Part shown: piece after piece, positions 30,372 through 37,554 of the stretch | Layout: every line of letters begins with the position of its first letter | How positions within the stretch are numbered: position 1 is the stretch's first letter | Virus record (IMG/VR): IMGVR_UViG_3300034061_001879 | Location: 1-37,554 of that record | Source of the DNA: a virus | Length of the DNA stretch: 37,554 nucleotides | Strand: one strand, 5' to 3' | Translations under genes and position numbers: made by a program | The notes under the pieces: generated by a model | What the model saw: the letters and a program-made list of their open reading frames with translations, nothing else | What the model was told of the DNA's origin: nothing | Databases searched by the model: none

Positions 30372-32397
30372 CTTTACCCATCTATACGACAAGATTGAAC
30401 AAGACCGTGTTATATTGCTACAAGGCGGAACGCGATGTTTTGTTGGGTCCACATTAGTAATGGCCGAACATGGCCCGAAAAAAATACAGGATATAAAAAT
30501 TGGCGACAAAGTTTATTCATGGTCCGGTAGTCAACAAGTATTAAGAAAAGTTGTTAATAAGTTTATATACAAGAGTGAACAGTCATGCCATAAATTAGTT
30601 AAATTTACGTTTATTAATAACGAAACAATTGAATGTACTTATGGACACAAATTTTTGTATGAAGGCAAATATGTTGAAGCAATTAACATTGCCAAACGAA
30701 CAATGGAAAGAAGTAAAGAATACGGATGGCCGATACATGGTAAGCAACTTGGGCCGATTAATGGCCATGAATTACAAGCTAACCGGAAAGGCCAAGATAA
30801 TGAAGCCTGCGGAAACGGATGGCTACATGAGAACAATGATATTAATAAAAGGGAAATATTCAACCGTAAAGGTCCACAGATTAGTAGCGGAGGCATGGGT
30901 GGAGAACAAATTGGCCAAACCAGAAGTAAACCACATCAATCACAATCGGGCCGACAATCGGGCCATAAACTTGGAGTGGGTAACTCATCGCGAAAATATA
31001 GACCACATGATGAAGCACAACAGGCAGGCAATGAACAATGGGGCCAAGAATGGAATGGCCAAGATAACAGAGGATATCGTAAGAGCGGTCAGGACCGAAT
31101 ACAAACCAAAGATTGTTATGGCGAAACACTTGGCCGAGAAGTACAATTTAAAGGTGGGCCATGTGAAAGAAATAGTGCAAATGAGAACTTGGGCCCATGT
31201 GAAATAACTGATTGCATAATTTCGGCCATTGAGTTTATAGAGTATAACGGACCTGTAATTGATATTGAGGTCCAAGAGTATCATAATTACTTTGTAACTA
31301 ATCAAAAAATAATAACCCATAATTCTGGCAAAACTTATTCAACTATACTTTTTTTAATTGACTACTGTTTACAATATCGCGGAATGGAAATTGATATTGT
31401 TCGCGATACATTTACCGCGCTAAAGTCAACGGCATGGAAAGACTTTCGCGATGTTTTAATTAATTGCAACCTTTATAAAGAAAGCAACCATAATAAGACG
31501 GACCACGAATATGAGTTAAATGGCAATGTTATTAGTTACTATGGCGCGGACACCCCCGCGAAGATACATGGACGCGCGCGCGATATACTTTGGGTAAACG
31601 AAGCGCATCAGTTCCCTGCCGAAACAATAGACCAACTATTCCCACGTACAAGGCATAAGATAATAGCAGATTATAACCCTGCATTAGGGTTAGAGCATTG
31701 GTTAGATACTTACATAGACCAATACCCACCTTGCATAACTACCTATAAGGACAACCCACATTTAACCGAAGCGCAAATCCAAGACATTGAAAGCAGAAAG
31801 AATAATCAATACTGGTGGCAGGTGTACGGAAGCGGACAACGTGCTAATCGTGAGGGCGCAATATTTACTAATTGGATAACAGGCGAATTTGACACATCGT
31901 TACCTTATTGCTACGGTCAGGATTATGGTTTTAGCGTTGACCCTACCACCTTAGTTAAGGTAGCAGTAGATAACAAGCTAAAAATAATATACGCTGAAGA
32001 ACTACTTTACAGCCAAGCGGGCATGGGTACAGATGCAATCTTTGAAGCTAACAAAAGATTGATACATAAGCCAAACGATTTAATAATTGCGGATAGTGCC
32101 GAACCGAGATTGATTGATGAACTTAGTAGAAAGGGCTTAAACATTCGAGGAGCGGTTAAAGGTCAAGGCAGCGTAACAGCAGGCATAACCCAAATGCAAG
32201 ATTATAAGATAGTTATCACGCCACAGTCAACTAACTTAAAGAAAGAGATATCTAATTATTGTTGGTCAGATAAGAAAGCAGGTATACCGATTGATGACTA
32301 CAACCATTTGATTGACCCGATTAGGTATAGCTTACAGTCGATGACACGAACAGTACAAGCGTTTGCACGAAACTTTAAAAAGACTTTTGACGTATGA
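30355..32397 (+). CDS. terL: Terminase large subunit interrupted by an intein
   Basis: The 680-codon frame encodes N-extein residues 1-27, an intein (28-323) and C-extein 324-680; the spliced protein is 384 residues. Splicing joins GGTR and SGKT into the Walker A loop GGTRSGKT, so unspliced protein cannot be an ATPase. The Walker B strand is DILWVNEA (near 410-416); nuclease acidic sites are likely at GQDYGFS (Asp523), IADSAEP (Asp579) and IDDYNHL (Asp647/648). The enzyme pumps DNA into the capsid and cuts it. The extein flanks up to 31582 are CGCG-rich; the rest of the gene is not. Confidence 0.93.
   Translation: MKVNPNFTHLYDKIEQDRVILLQGGTRCFVGSTLVMAEHGPKKIQDIKIGDKVYSWSGSQQVLRKVVNKFIYKSEQSCHKLVKFTFINNETIECTYGHKFLYEGKYVEAINIAKRTMERSKEYGWPIHGKQLGPINGHELQANRKGQDNEACGNGWLHENNDINKREIFNRKGPQISSGGMGGEQIGQTRSKPHQSQSGRQSGHKLGVGNSSRKYRPHDEAQQAGNEQWGQEWNGQDNRGYRKSGQDRIQTKDCYGETLGREVQFKGGPCERNSANENLGPCEITDCIISAIEFIEYNGPVIDIEVQEYHNYFVTNQKIITHNSGKTYSTILFLIDYCLQYRGMEIDIVRDTFTALKSTAWKDFRDVLINCNLYKESNHNKTDHEYELNGNVISYYGADTPAKIHGRARDILWVNEAHQFPAETIDQLFPRTRHKIIADYNPALGLEHWLDTYIDQYPPCITTYKDNPHLTEAQIQDIESRKNNQYWWQVYGSGQRANREGAIFTNWITGEFDTSLPYCYGQDYGFSVDPTTLVKVAVDNKLKIIYAEELLYSQAGMGTDAIFEANKRLIHKPNDLIIADSAEPRLIDELSRKGLNIRGAVKGQGSVTAGITQMQDYKIVITPQSTNLKKEISNYCWSDKKAGIPIDDYNHLIDPIRYSLQSMTRTVQAFARNFKKTFDV
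30436..31323 (+). mobile_element. Intein in TerL Walker A with an out-of-frame endonuclease
   Basis: The 888 bases (296 codons) begin with Cys (CFVGSTLVMAEHGPKKIQDI, block A), have block B as IECTYGHKFLYEGKYVEA (T-Y-G-H), and end with block F DIEVQEYHNYFVTN and block G ITHN followed by Ser, so Cys1, the TxxH, the final His-Asn and the +1 Ser are all present. Intein residues about 1-78 and 257-296 form the splicing domain. Residues about 79-256 in this frame are Gly/Gln/Asn/Lys-rich and unlike any domain; those bases encode an HNH protein in the +1 frame. GGCC occurs 15 times in this stretch, and I found only two elsewhere (near 3835 and 19143). Confidence 0.92.
30671..31207 (+). CDS. HNH homing endonuclease nested in the intein in the +1 frame
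   Basis: The 178-residue protein has a NUMOD4-like N-terminus (NEQWKEVKNTDGRYMVSNLG), the HNH core VHRLVAEAWVENK with PEVNHINHNRADNRAINLEW and HRENIDHM (His88, Asn96, Asn100, His112), and a C-terminal helix-turn-helix (KITEDIVRAV; HLAEKYNLKVGHVKEIV). It is complete and undamaged. ATG 30671 is chosen because the domain begins just after it; ATGs at 30641 and 30659 and a TTG at 30629 are also possible. It must be made by internal initiation or a +1 shift. It is expected to cut intein-less terL genes and cause homing. Confidence 0.9.
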   Translation: MLKQLTLPNEQWKEVKNTDGRYMVSNLGRLMAMNYKLTGKAKIMKPAETDGYMRTMILIKGKYSTVKVHRLVAEAWVENKLAKPEVNHINHNRADNRAINLEWVTHRENIDHMMKHNRQAMNNGAKNGMAKITEDIVRAVRTEYKPKIVMAKHLAEKYNLKVGHVKEIVQMRTWAHVK

Positions 32398-33074
32398 TTA
32401 AACTTAAAGTTAAAGAAACGATTTACGATGTACCTACGAACTTTGATGAATTGACATGGCAACACTTTGTTAAAATATGTTCAAATCAAGATAGGTCAAT
32501 TATAGAGCGAATAAACGCTGTAACTAATATTCCAATAGAACATTTATTAGAAGTCAATATTGAGTCGTTTGGTAATATTTGTAATATACTTGAATACATT
32601 GACAAATTGGATATTGTACAATATTTCGGTGGCTTAGAAATAGATTTAAACATAGGAAAAGAAAGTTATGGAGATCTAGAGAAAGCACGCCAAGAAATAA
32701 ATCAAAGTGGTTCATGGATTAAAGCAGCAAATAAAGTTGGGCTAATTTACTTAAAAGAGGATATTAGTGAATTACATTTGCCTTTAGCAATAGCTAAGAT
32801 TAAACCTGTATTTGATAAGATAAATGAATTTCTAGAAAAGTACAGAAAGTTGTTTGAAGGTGAAGTAGAAGCAGAAGAACAGATGGCAGGGGTTGAAGTG
32901 TTGAGTAAGTTTGGTAGTTTTCCTACTATTGACCGTTTGGCAATAGCTTATGGAAAGACACATGATGAAGTCTTAGCAATGCCTGCCGAAATAGTCTATA
33001 CTAAGTTACTATATGACTTAGAGAGTAGTGAGTACCAAGAAAAATTGCATAAAATTAAATCAGCTATAAAGTGA
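32394..33074 (+). CDS. Tail assembly chaperone-like protein
   Basis: The 226-residue protein overlaps TerL by 4 bases. It starts with a short strand segment (KLKVKETIYDVPTNFDEL), is helical throughout, and has the ending DEVLAMPAEIVYTKLLYDLE. The genes that follow are tail genes leading to the tape measure. Such proteins before tape measure genes are often assembly chaperones. I do not see a frameshift version, and the identification is by position and pattern. Confidence 0.5.
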   Translation: MIKLKVKETIYDVPTNFDELTWQHFVKICSNQDRSIIERINAVTNIPIEHLLEVNIESFGNICNILEYIDKLDIVQYFGGLEIDLNIGKESYGDLEKARQEINQSGSWIKAANKVGLIYLKEDISELHLPLAIAKIKPVFDKINEFLEKYRKLFEGEVEAEEQMAGVEVLSKFGSFPTIDRLAIAYGKTHDEVLAMPAEIVYTKLLYDLESSEYQEKLHKIKSAIK

Positions 33075-33616
33075 TTTGGTTAGACCAAATAGGACAGAAA
33101 GCAGTTCAGCAGTTGCAGAACAATATCCGCAACGTTGACTATTCGGGATTTGGTGCAGCTAATAACACAGGTAAATTAGCCAATAGCGTAAGATATGAAG
33201 CGACTGATACGAGGGTAACGGTATACGCAGAGGGTTATGTATTTAATGTTTCAGAGGGCAGGAAAGCAGGTAAGTATCCACCTTACAATCCCAATGATAC
33301 ACGCTACGGATTTAAAACACGTGGGGAGAATAAAGGCAAGCCAAGGGGAACGTTTCCGAATATAGCAGATTGGATTGAAACAAAACAAAGTGCTAACAGT
33401 AGATTTAATTTTGCTTCCAAATCAGATAGTGAGAAAGCAGGGTTAATCTTTGCCATCAGCCGTAAAATGAAAGAAAAAGGAACGGTAATAGCACAAAAGG
33501 GCGGGAGTGATATGTTGAGTAGTGTTATTGATGAAGCGTTTACAAGTGCTATTAAAAACGAAATATCAGGGTTATTAACTTTAGAGTTTAAATCAATATT
33601 AAGTGGCAAGTCTTAA
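33071..33616 (+). CDS. HK97 gp10-like head-tail or tail-completion protein
   Basis: The 181-residue protein starts at GTG 33071 inside a four-base overlap. The sequence LQNNIRNVDYSGFGAANNTG, LANSVRYEATDTRVTVYAEGY and the later GTFPNIADWIE resemble phage neck proteins of the gp10 family, which seal the connector or tail end. Basic segment KAGKYPPYNPN separates the parts. The overlap with the next gene is 14 bases. Confidence 0.6.
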   Translation: MIWLDQIGQKAVQQLQNNIRNVDYSGFGAANNTGKLANSVRYEATDTRVTVYAEGYVFNVSEGRKAGKYPPYNPNDTRYGFKTRGENKGKPRGTFPNIADWIETKQSANSRFNFASKSDSEKAGLIFAISRKMKEKGTVIAQKGGSDMLSSVIDEAFTSAIKNEISGLLTLEFKSILSGKS

Positions 33617-34331
33617 CGATTACATAGATGTTCAAGTAGAACCTGCTGAATGGAGTGCAGCGCATACACCAATAATATTCAATGGCGTTCCTTATGGAAC
33701 TTCAGTAACAGCAGTTACAGACAATAGCGGATTTGCTGAAATAGAAGTTAACATAGCTTTGCCTATTGCCTACCAAGTAGGGCAGTTAGTTCATATCGTA
33801 GATAGCAATTATGAGGGGTTTCACATTATTAAGAGCATTACTTCAACTACCGAGTTCGTAGTTGAAACGGCATACGGTGGTGCGTTGTCAGGTACAGGAT
33901 TAATAATCTATTTACCTGTTTTACAATTCGATTTATATTCGGGATATATGACAGGCGAAACATACGATGTTGAATTACCCTATACTAAGATAGCCACGTT
34001 TAAAGTTGAGCCAAATACCAAGACTTTAGACTATACTTGGAATGTATCGGGATATTTGCAAAGTATCTTTACAATAGTACCGCCAACATCGGGCATTGAC
34101 TTCAATATGTTTAATAGGTTTAGATTGGTGTTCGATAACGAAGAATTAGAAACCTATCAAGTAGCGAACGCAAGTATAGATAACACCGAGTTTGACACTA
34201 TTTACGCTAATACAGGACAACCATTGAACCAATATGATACGATTATATTCAATTGTGGTTATACAGTTCAATCTTTTATTATTGGGGATACCATACAAAA
34301 CAAAGTTTATTTAGATGGCAACGAACTATAA
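33603..34331 (+). CDS. Tail protein, beta-rich, 242 residues
   Basis: A soluble, beta-rich protein with hydrophobic and Thr-rich strands (FNGVPYGTSVTAVTDNSGFA; VVETAYGGALSGTGLI) and an acidic region. It is encoded in the run between terminase and tape measure, suggesting a tail or baseplate component. No family motif is visible. It overlaps the genes on both sides. Confidence 0.55.
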   Translation: MASLNDYIDVQVEPAEWSAAHTPIIFNGVPYGTSVTAVTDNSGFAEIEVNIALPIAYQVGQLVHIVDSNYEGFHIIKSITSTTEFVVETAYGGALSGTGLIIYLPVLQFDLYSGYMTGETYDVELPYTKIATFKVEPNTKTLDYTWNVSGYLQSIFTIVPPTSGIDFNMFNRFRLVFDNEELETYQVANASIDNTEFDTIYANTGQPLNQYDTIIFNCGYTVQSFIIGDTIQNKVYLDGNEL

Positions 34332-34977
34332 AACATTTAATCTTTGTGTAGGTGAACAGGCTATTGAGTTGTTTCCCGATTTTAACCCTGAAGTTGCTGA
34401 ATATGGAAACTTTCTTGGCTTACCGGAATGGGTAACGCTTACTTATAGCGGTCTTTATGTTAATGGGTTTATCATTAACCCGCCAACAGAGGGCAGTTAT
34501 AGTTTTACGTTTGAAGAACAAGGCGATATAACAATCGAATACGAAGTAGACATAAATGTAAGCAACTGTAATCAAGTAGCTTATGACAACTGTTGTGATA
34601 ATCAGTGCAATATTGTTTGGCTTAATCCTCAGGGCGGTTGGCAAAATTATATCTTTACAGGCATTAAGACCTTTGAAGTTGAACAGGATAATGGCAATAC
34701 CTTTAAGACTGTATCGAAGGTTATTAAATATACTGAGAAGAAAGAAGTCTATAACGCAATGATATGTACCACAGGAAACATACCTAAGTCGCACGTTGAC
34801 TACTTGGATAGTTTAAGATATTCGATACAGGCGTATTTATATCCTTCAGGATTTGACAATGGTATTCCTATTTTATTAGACAGCGAAAGTTTCACCAAAT
34901 ATACTTCAAGAGATAAACTATTTGATGTAGCAGTTAGGTTCTTATTTGCAAAAGAAATTCAAATCCAACGACAATAA
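34315..34977 (+). CDS. Tail protein, 220 residues
   Basis: A beta-rich protein with a Cys/Asn-rich patch (ALKNC-type segment VAYDNCCDNQCNIVWL) and the later part YLDSLRYSIQAYLYP. It overlaps the previous gene by 17 bases and the next by one base. It is probably part of the tail or baseplate together with its neighbours. Four cysteines in one short stretch might bind metal. No family recognised. Confidence 0.55.
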   Translation: MATNYKTFNLCVGEQAIELFPDFNPEVAEYGNFLGLPEWVTLTYSGLYVNGFIINPPTEGSYSFTFEEQGDITIEYEVDINVSNCNQVAYDNCCDNQCNIVWLNPQGGWQNYIFTGIKTFEVEQDNGNTFKTVSKVIKYTEKKEVYNAMICTTGNIPKSHVDYLDSLRYSIQAYLYPSGFDNGIPILLDSESFTKYTSRDKLFDVAVRFLFAKEIQIQRQ

Positions 34978-36977
34978 TGGCAGTAGAACTCTATATCGAA
35001 GATGAGTTAATAGATTTGATTGGAGATGAAAAAATCCAAACGGACTATGCTATTGCTGAGATTGGAAACTTCAGTACAAGACAAGGGTTTAGAGGAATTA
35101 ACTTTGACATTCCGAAAACAGCCAATAATAAAGCTATTTTAGAAAATAGCGACATAGTTAATAATACAACGCTAAGACCTTACAGACGATTAAAAGCAAG
35201 AGTTTATGTAGATGGCATAGACCAAAATATTAGATTTGCAGATATTGAAAGCATACAAGATAACTTCAACATAAGGTTATACGGTGGTAATGCAAGTTTT
35301 TTTGATGCTATCAAAAATAAGCAACTTAGAGAACTAAGTTATTTGCCATCTTTAAACCATGAATTTAATCTTACAAATGTTTACGACAGTAGGGATAATA
35401 CAGATGGATATGTTTACCCTTTAATAGATTGGAACGCTGATAGCCCAAATAACATCATGAACAATACAAGTAAGACCTTTGATGTAAGGTATTGCTACCC
35501 TTGTTTATTTGTAGATGAAATGTTAGATAATATTTGTTTAGATGCGGGCTATACATTAGTTAATAATTTGTTGAATGATATTAATTATCAGAAGGCTGAT
35601 TTAATAATGCCAATAATTAGTAGCAATCCAAATCAAATTAATAGCACCTCAATTTTTTCAGGCAGTAATACTTCAGTTTTTAACAAAGATAAAACCACAT
35701 TTTATTTAACATACAACAATATAACTTTTGATAATACAAGCGGTGAACAATTAGATACAGAAACTAATACATTTACAAGCGATGGAGCATTGACAGGTGA
35801 ACCATTAGACCCATTTACCACTACATTAGAGTATTATGAAATACCTTTTGATGGTGAGTATCAGTTGACATTTAATATTCAAGGCATAAAGAATGCAGCA
35901 GGTGTAACAGCAGGAGTGATATATAAATTAAATGGAACGGTATTAGAAGAAATAGCAAAATCAGATAATGCGACTTCAGTAACATCATTTGATTTGCCAT
36001 TAACATATCAAGCAGAATTTAGCGCAGGGGATAAAGTAGGGTGTATAGTAATATCTTTAGAAGGCATAGTAGTTTCTCCACCTGTAACTATACAAAATTC
36101 AAGATATGATATAAAAAGTTTAGACTTATCAATAAAATTTGGTAGGGAATTATTATTTGAATATTTAGAAAGTAAAATAAAACAATCCGATTTACTGAGA
36201 GCCTATCTACAAATGTTTTGTTTATTAATAAATGTGAATGAAGATACTAAGACCGTTTATATTAATAAGTTTAACGACATTAGTAATAATATAGGATTAG
36301 CTTTAGATTGGAGTTTAAAGTTAGATTATACAGACAATGAGCAATTAGAATTTGAATTAGATAAATATGCTCAAAGTAATACGCTAACCTACAAAGAAGA
36401 TGACAGCATTGACCCTACATTTATTCAGGGGTCAAATGGCACGATAAACATTGACGATGAAACTTTAGACAGCGAAGAAGAATTTGTGGAGTTGCCTTTT
36501 GCAGCAACAGAAATGGATAGCAGGTTACAAGCGTTTGTAATTCCTAAAATAAAAATATTTAGGACAAATGATGATAGCCCACCAGAAACTAAACCAACAG
36601 ACAAAGTAGAACCAAGAATATTATTCTTAAATAGAGAAACAACCGTACCGAGTGTAATTTATTCAGATGGTACAAGCACTTTAACCACAAACGTTGATTT
36701 ACCGTTACCGTGGTTTATGTTGGCAGGTAAAGAAGTAAACCTAGGATTTGCTAACAACCTTATTCCGCTTTATTATGGTGGATTACAAAGTGTTTTAACA
36801 CGAACTAAAATAGTAACCGAAAACATTAGGTTAAATGCTTTAGACATTCAGCAACTTGATTTTTTGAAGCCTATTTATTTAGATAAACATAATGCTTATT
36901 TTTATATTAGTAAGATAAGCGGATTTGATTATGGCAGTAGTGAAGCAACAGAAGTAGAATTAGTAAAAATTAGATAG
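34977..36977 (+). CDS. Large tail or baseplate protein, 666 residues
   Basis: A long beta-rich structural protein: AVELYIEDELIDLIGDEK at the start with the later DIPKTANNKAILENSD pattern, common in the tail-tip proteins of Bacteroidota siphoviruses, followed by regions rich in Thr/Ser/Asn and Ile. No enzymatic motif is seen. It ends directly before the tape-measure ATG (stop and start adjacent), so it is probably a tail-tip or baseplate hub component. Confidence 0.6.
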   Translation: MAVELYIEDELIDLIGDEKIQTDYAIAEIGNFSTRQGFRGINFDIPKTANNKAILENSDIVNNTTLRPYRRLKARVYVDGIDQNIRFADIESIQDNFNIRLYGGNASFFDAIKNKQLRELSYLPSLNHEFNLTNVYDSRDNTDGYVYPLIDWNADSPNNIMNNTSKTFDVRYCYPCLFVDEMLDNICLDAGYTLVNNLLNDINYQKADLIMPIISSNPNQINSTSIFSGSNTSVFNKDKTTFYLTYNNITFDNTSGEQLDTETNTFTSDGALTGEPLDPFTTTLEYYEIPFDGEYQLTFNIQGIKNAAGVTAGVIYKLNGTVLEEIAKSDNATSVTSFDLPLTYQAEFSAGDKVGCIVISLEGIVVSPPVTIQNSRYDIKSLDLSIKFGRELLFEYLESKIKQSDLLRAYLQMFCLLINVNEDTKTVYINKFNDISNNIGLALDWSLKLDYTDNEQLEFELDKYAQSNTLTYKEDDSIDPTFIQGSNGTINIDDETLDSEEEFVELPFAATEMDSRLQAFVIPKIKIFRTNDDSPPETKPTDKVEPRILFLNRETTVPSVIYSDGTSTLTTNVDLPLPWFMLAGKEVNLGFANNLIPLYYGGLQSVLTRTKIVTENIRLNALDIQQLDFLKPIYLDKHNAYFYISKISGFDYGSSEATEVELVKIR

Positions 36978-37554
36978 ATGGCAGAAGTAGTAGTATTTGA
37001 TATAGATGCAGCAAGTGCAATTCAGAAGTTAGCACAGTTAAGGGCTGATACTAATGCTTTAAAAGAAGCACAAAAACAGTTAGCCGTTGAAGTGCAAAAG
37101 GGCAATAAAGATGCTGCAACAAGTTATGAAGCCAATGCTATTATATTAAAGAACTTAACTAATGAGCAACGCAATCTAAGCCGACAGGTTGAGGGATATG
37201 CTCAAGTTCAAAAACAAGCAACCGATACTGTAAACTTTGCCAATAATTCTATCCAACAAAACAGAGATTTATTAAAACAATTAACGGCTCAATATATTAA
37301 TTTAAAGAACCCAAGTACAGAAGCAACAAACCAAATTAAAACATTAAGCGATACTCTTAAACAACAAGAAGGTGTAATAGGTGATGCAAGGCGTAACGTA
37401 GGTAATTATGAAGGTGCTTTAAAAGATGCAGTAAGTGAAATTCAAATCTTTGGTGTTTCTTTAGGCTCATTAAACACTACATTTAATACTTATAAGGCAG
37501 CCCTTGCAGATGCTAAAGTGCAATTAGCAGGATACATAACAGGACAAAAGGCAG
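36978..37554 (+). CDS. Tail tape measure protein, N-terminal part (continues at position 2)
   Basis: ATG 36978 opens a frame that continues over the window end into base 2 and closes at 2080 (835 residues). The N-terminal part is helical and coiled-coil-like: ASAIQKLAQLRADTNALKEA, LTNEQRNLSRQVEGYAQVQK. This is the usual start of phage tape measure proteins. It directly follows the large tail gene. Confidence 0.9.
   Translation, partial: MAEVVVFDIDAASAIQKLAQLRADTNALKEAQKQLAVEVQKGNKDAATSYEANAIILKNLTNEQRNLSRQVEGYAQVQKQATDTVNFANNSIQQNRDLLKQLTAQYINLKNPSTEATNQIKTLSDTLKQQEGVIGDARRNVGNYEGALKDAVSEIQIFGVSLGSLNTTFNTYKAALADAKVQLAGYITGQKA
37406..37554. repeat. Terminal overlap, right copy
   Basis: Same 149 bases as 1-149 with two silent differences (positions 37532 and 37535 of this copy). 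It shows that the genome closes on itself. Confidence 0.93.

Noticed and set aside
30671-31207. terL as a pseudogene broken by an HNH gene
   Set aside because: No stop interrupts the 680-codon frame, and codon choice in the HNH gene avoids stops in that frame. Both readings appear maintained.
30436-31323. Insertion in terL as a group I intron carrying an HNH gene
   Set aside because: The terL frame is open across the whole insert with intein blocks A, B, F and G and the right terminal residues. An intron would not need this.
1-37554. CRISPR array, transposase, reverse transcriptase or diversity-generating retroelement
   Set aside because: No direct-repeat array with regular spacers, no DDE or HUH transposase and no RT motifs were found on either strand.
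1-37554. Temperate lifestyle genes
   Set aside because: No tyrosine or serine integrase and no clear CI-type repressor is present. The small helix-turn-helix proteins alone do not support lysogeny.

Overview
This window is an essentially complete tailed-phage genome of about 37.4 kb from a phage of a Bacteroidota host. The first 149 bases recur at the end (37406-37554) with two mismatches, so the map closes into a circle through the tape-measure gene. Evidence for the host: AT-rich DNA, promoters of the TTTG / TAnnTTTG type, no Shine-Dalgarno pattern, and gene families familiar from flavobacterial and chitinophagal phages. I see no integrase or repressor. A tape measure, tail-tube candidate and tail genes, with no sheath seen, suggest a siphovirus.

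Layout. 29.9-37.5 kb plus 0-2.1 kb: terminase small and large subunits, then tail genes and the tape measure (late genes, + strand). 2.1-2.5 kb: a reverse-strand lipoprotein/ribbon-helix-helix pair. 2.6-5.3 kb: ClpP-like prohead protease with scaffold-like tail, capsid, probable tail tube. 5.4-8.1 kb: a sugar-modification island (DUF616-type, methyltransferase, GT2 and GT25 genes, the last two joined by a frameshift at an A9 run). 8.1-12.7 kb: portal, connectors, adhesion proteins. 12.7-13.7 kb: holin and one-piece spanin. 13.7-15.55 kb: reverse-strand accessory region with an integron-like cassette array (attC-like sites), small genes and two tRNA-shaped but defective sequences, served by a reverse promoter. 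15.6-17.6 kb: DUF5675 protein, small HExxH protein and phosphoesterase. 17.6-29.4 kb: early genes, namely ERF annealing protein, NinB-like and NinG proteins, an IbrA / ectoine-synthase-like cupin / IbrB operon, replication initiator-like protein, C5 methyltransferase, DnaB helicase and small proteins. 29.44-29.93 kb: promoter, terminator and a hairpin-rich non-coding stretch before the terminase.

The most unusual system is in the large terminase gene. Its Walker A motif is split by a 296-residue intein with all splicing residues. Where an in-frame homing endonuclease domain would normally sit, the DNA encodes a complete HNH endonuclease in a different (+1) reading frame, while the intein frame stays open through the same bases. 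Of the pyrimidine-ending HNH codons at which T would create a stop in the intein frame, all 22 end in C; at other positions C and T are about equal. The exteins on both sides carry a dense CGCG signature that I find nowhere else in the genome and that ends abruptly inside the terminase gene. This fits recent arrival of the element by homing with co-conversion of its flanks.

Second in interest is the set of attC-like sites around small reverse-strand genes, an arrangement expected of integron cassettes but odd in a phage without an integron integrase.
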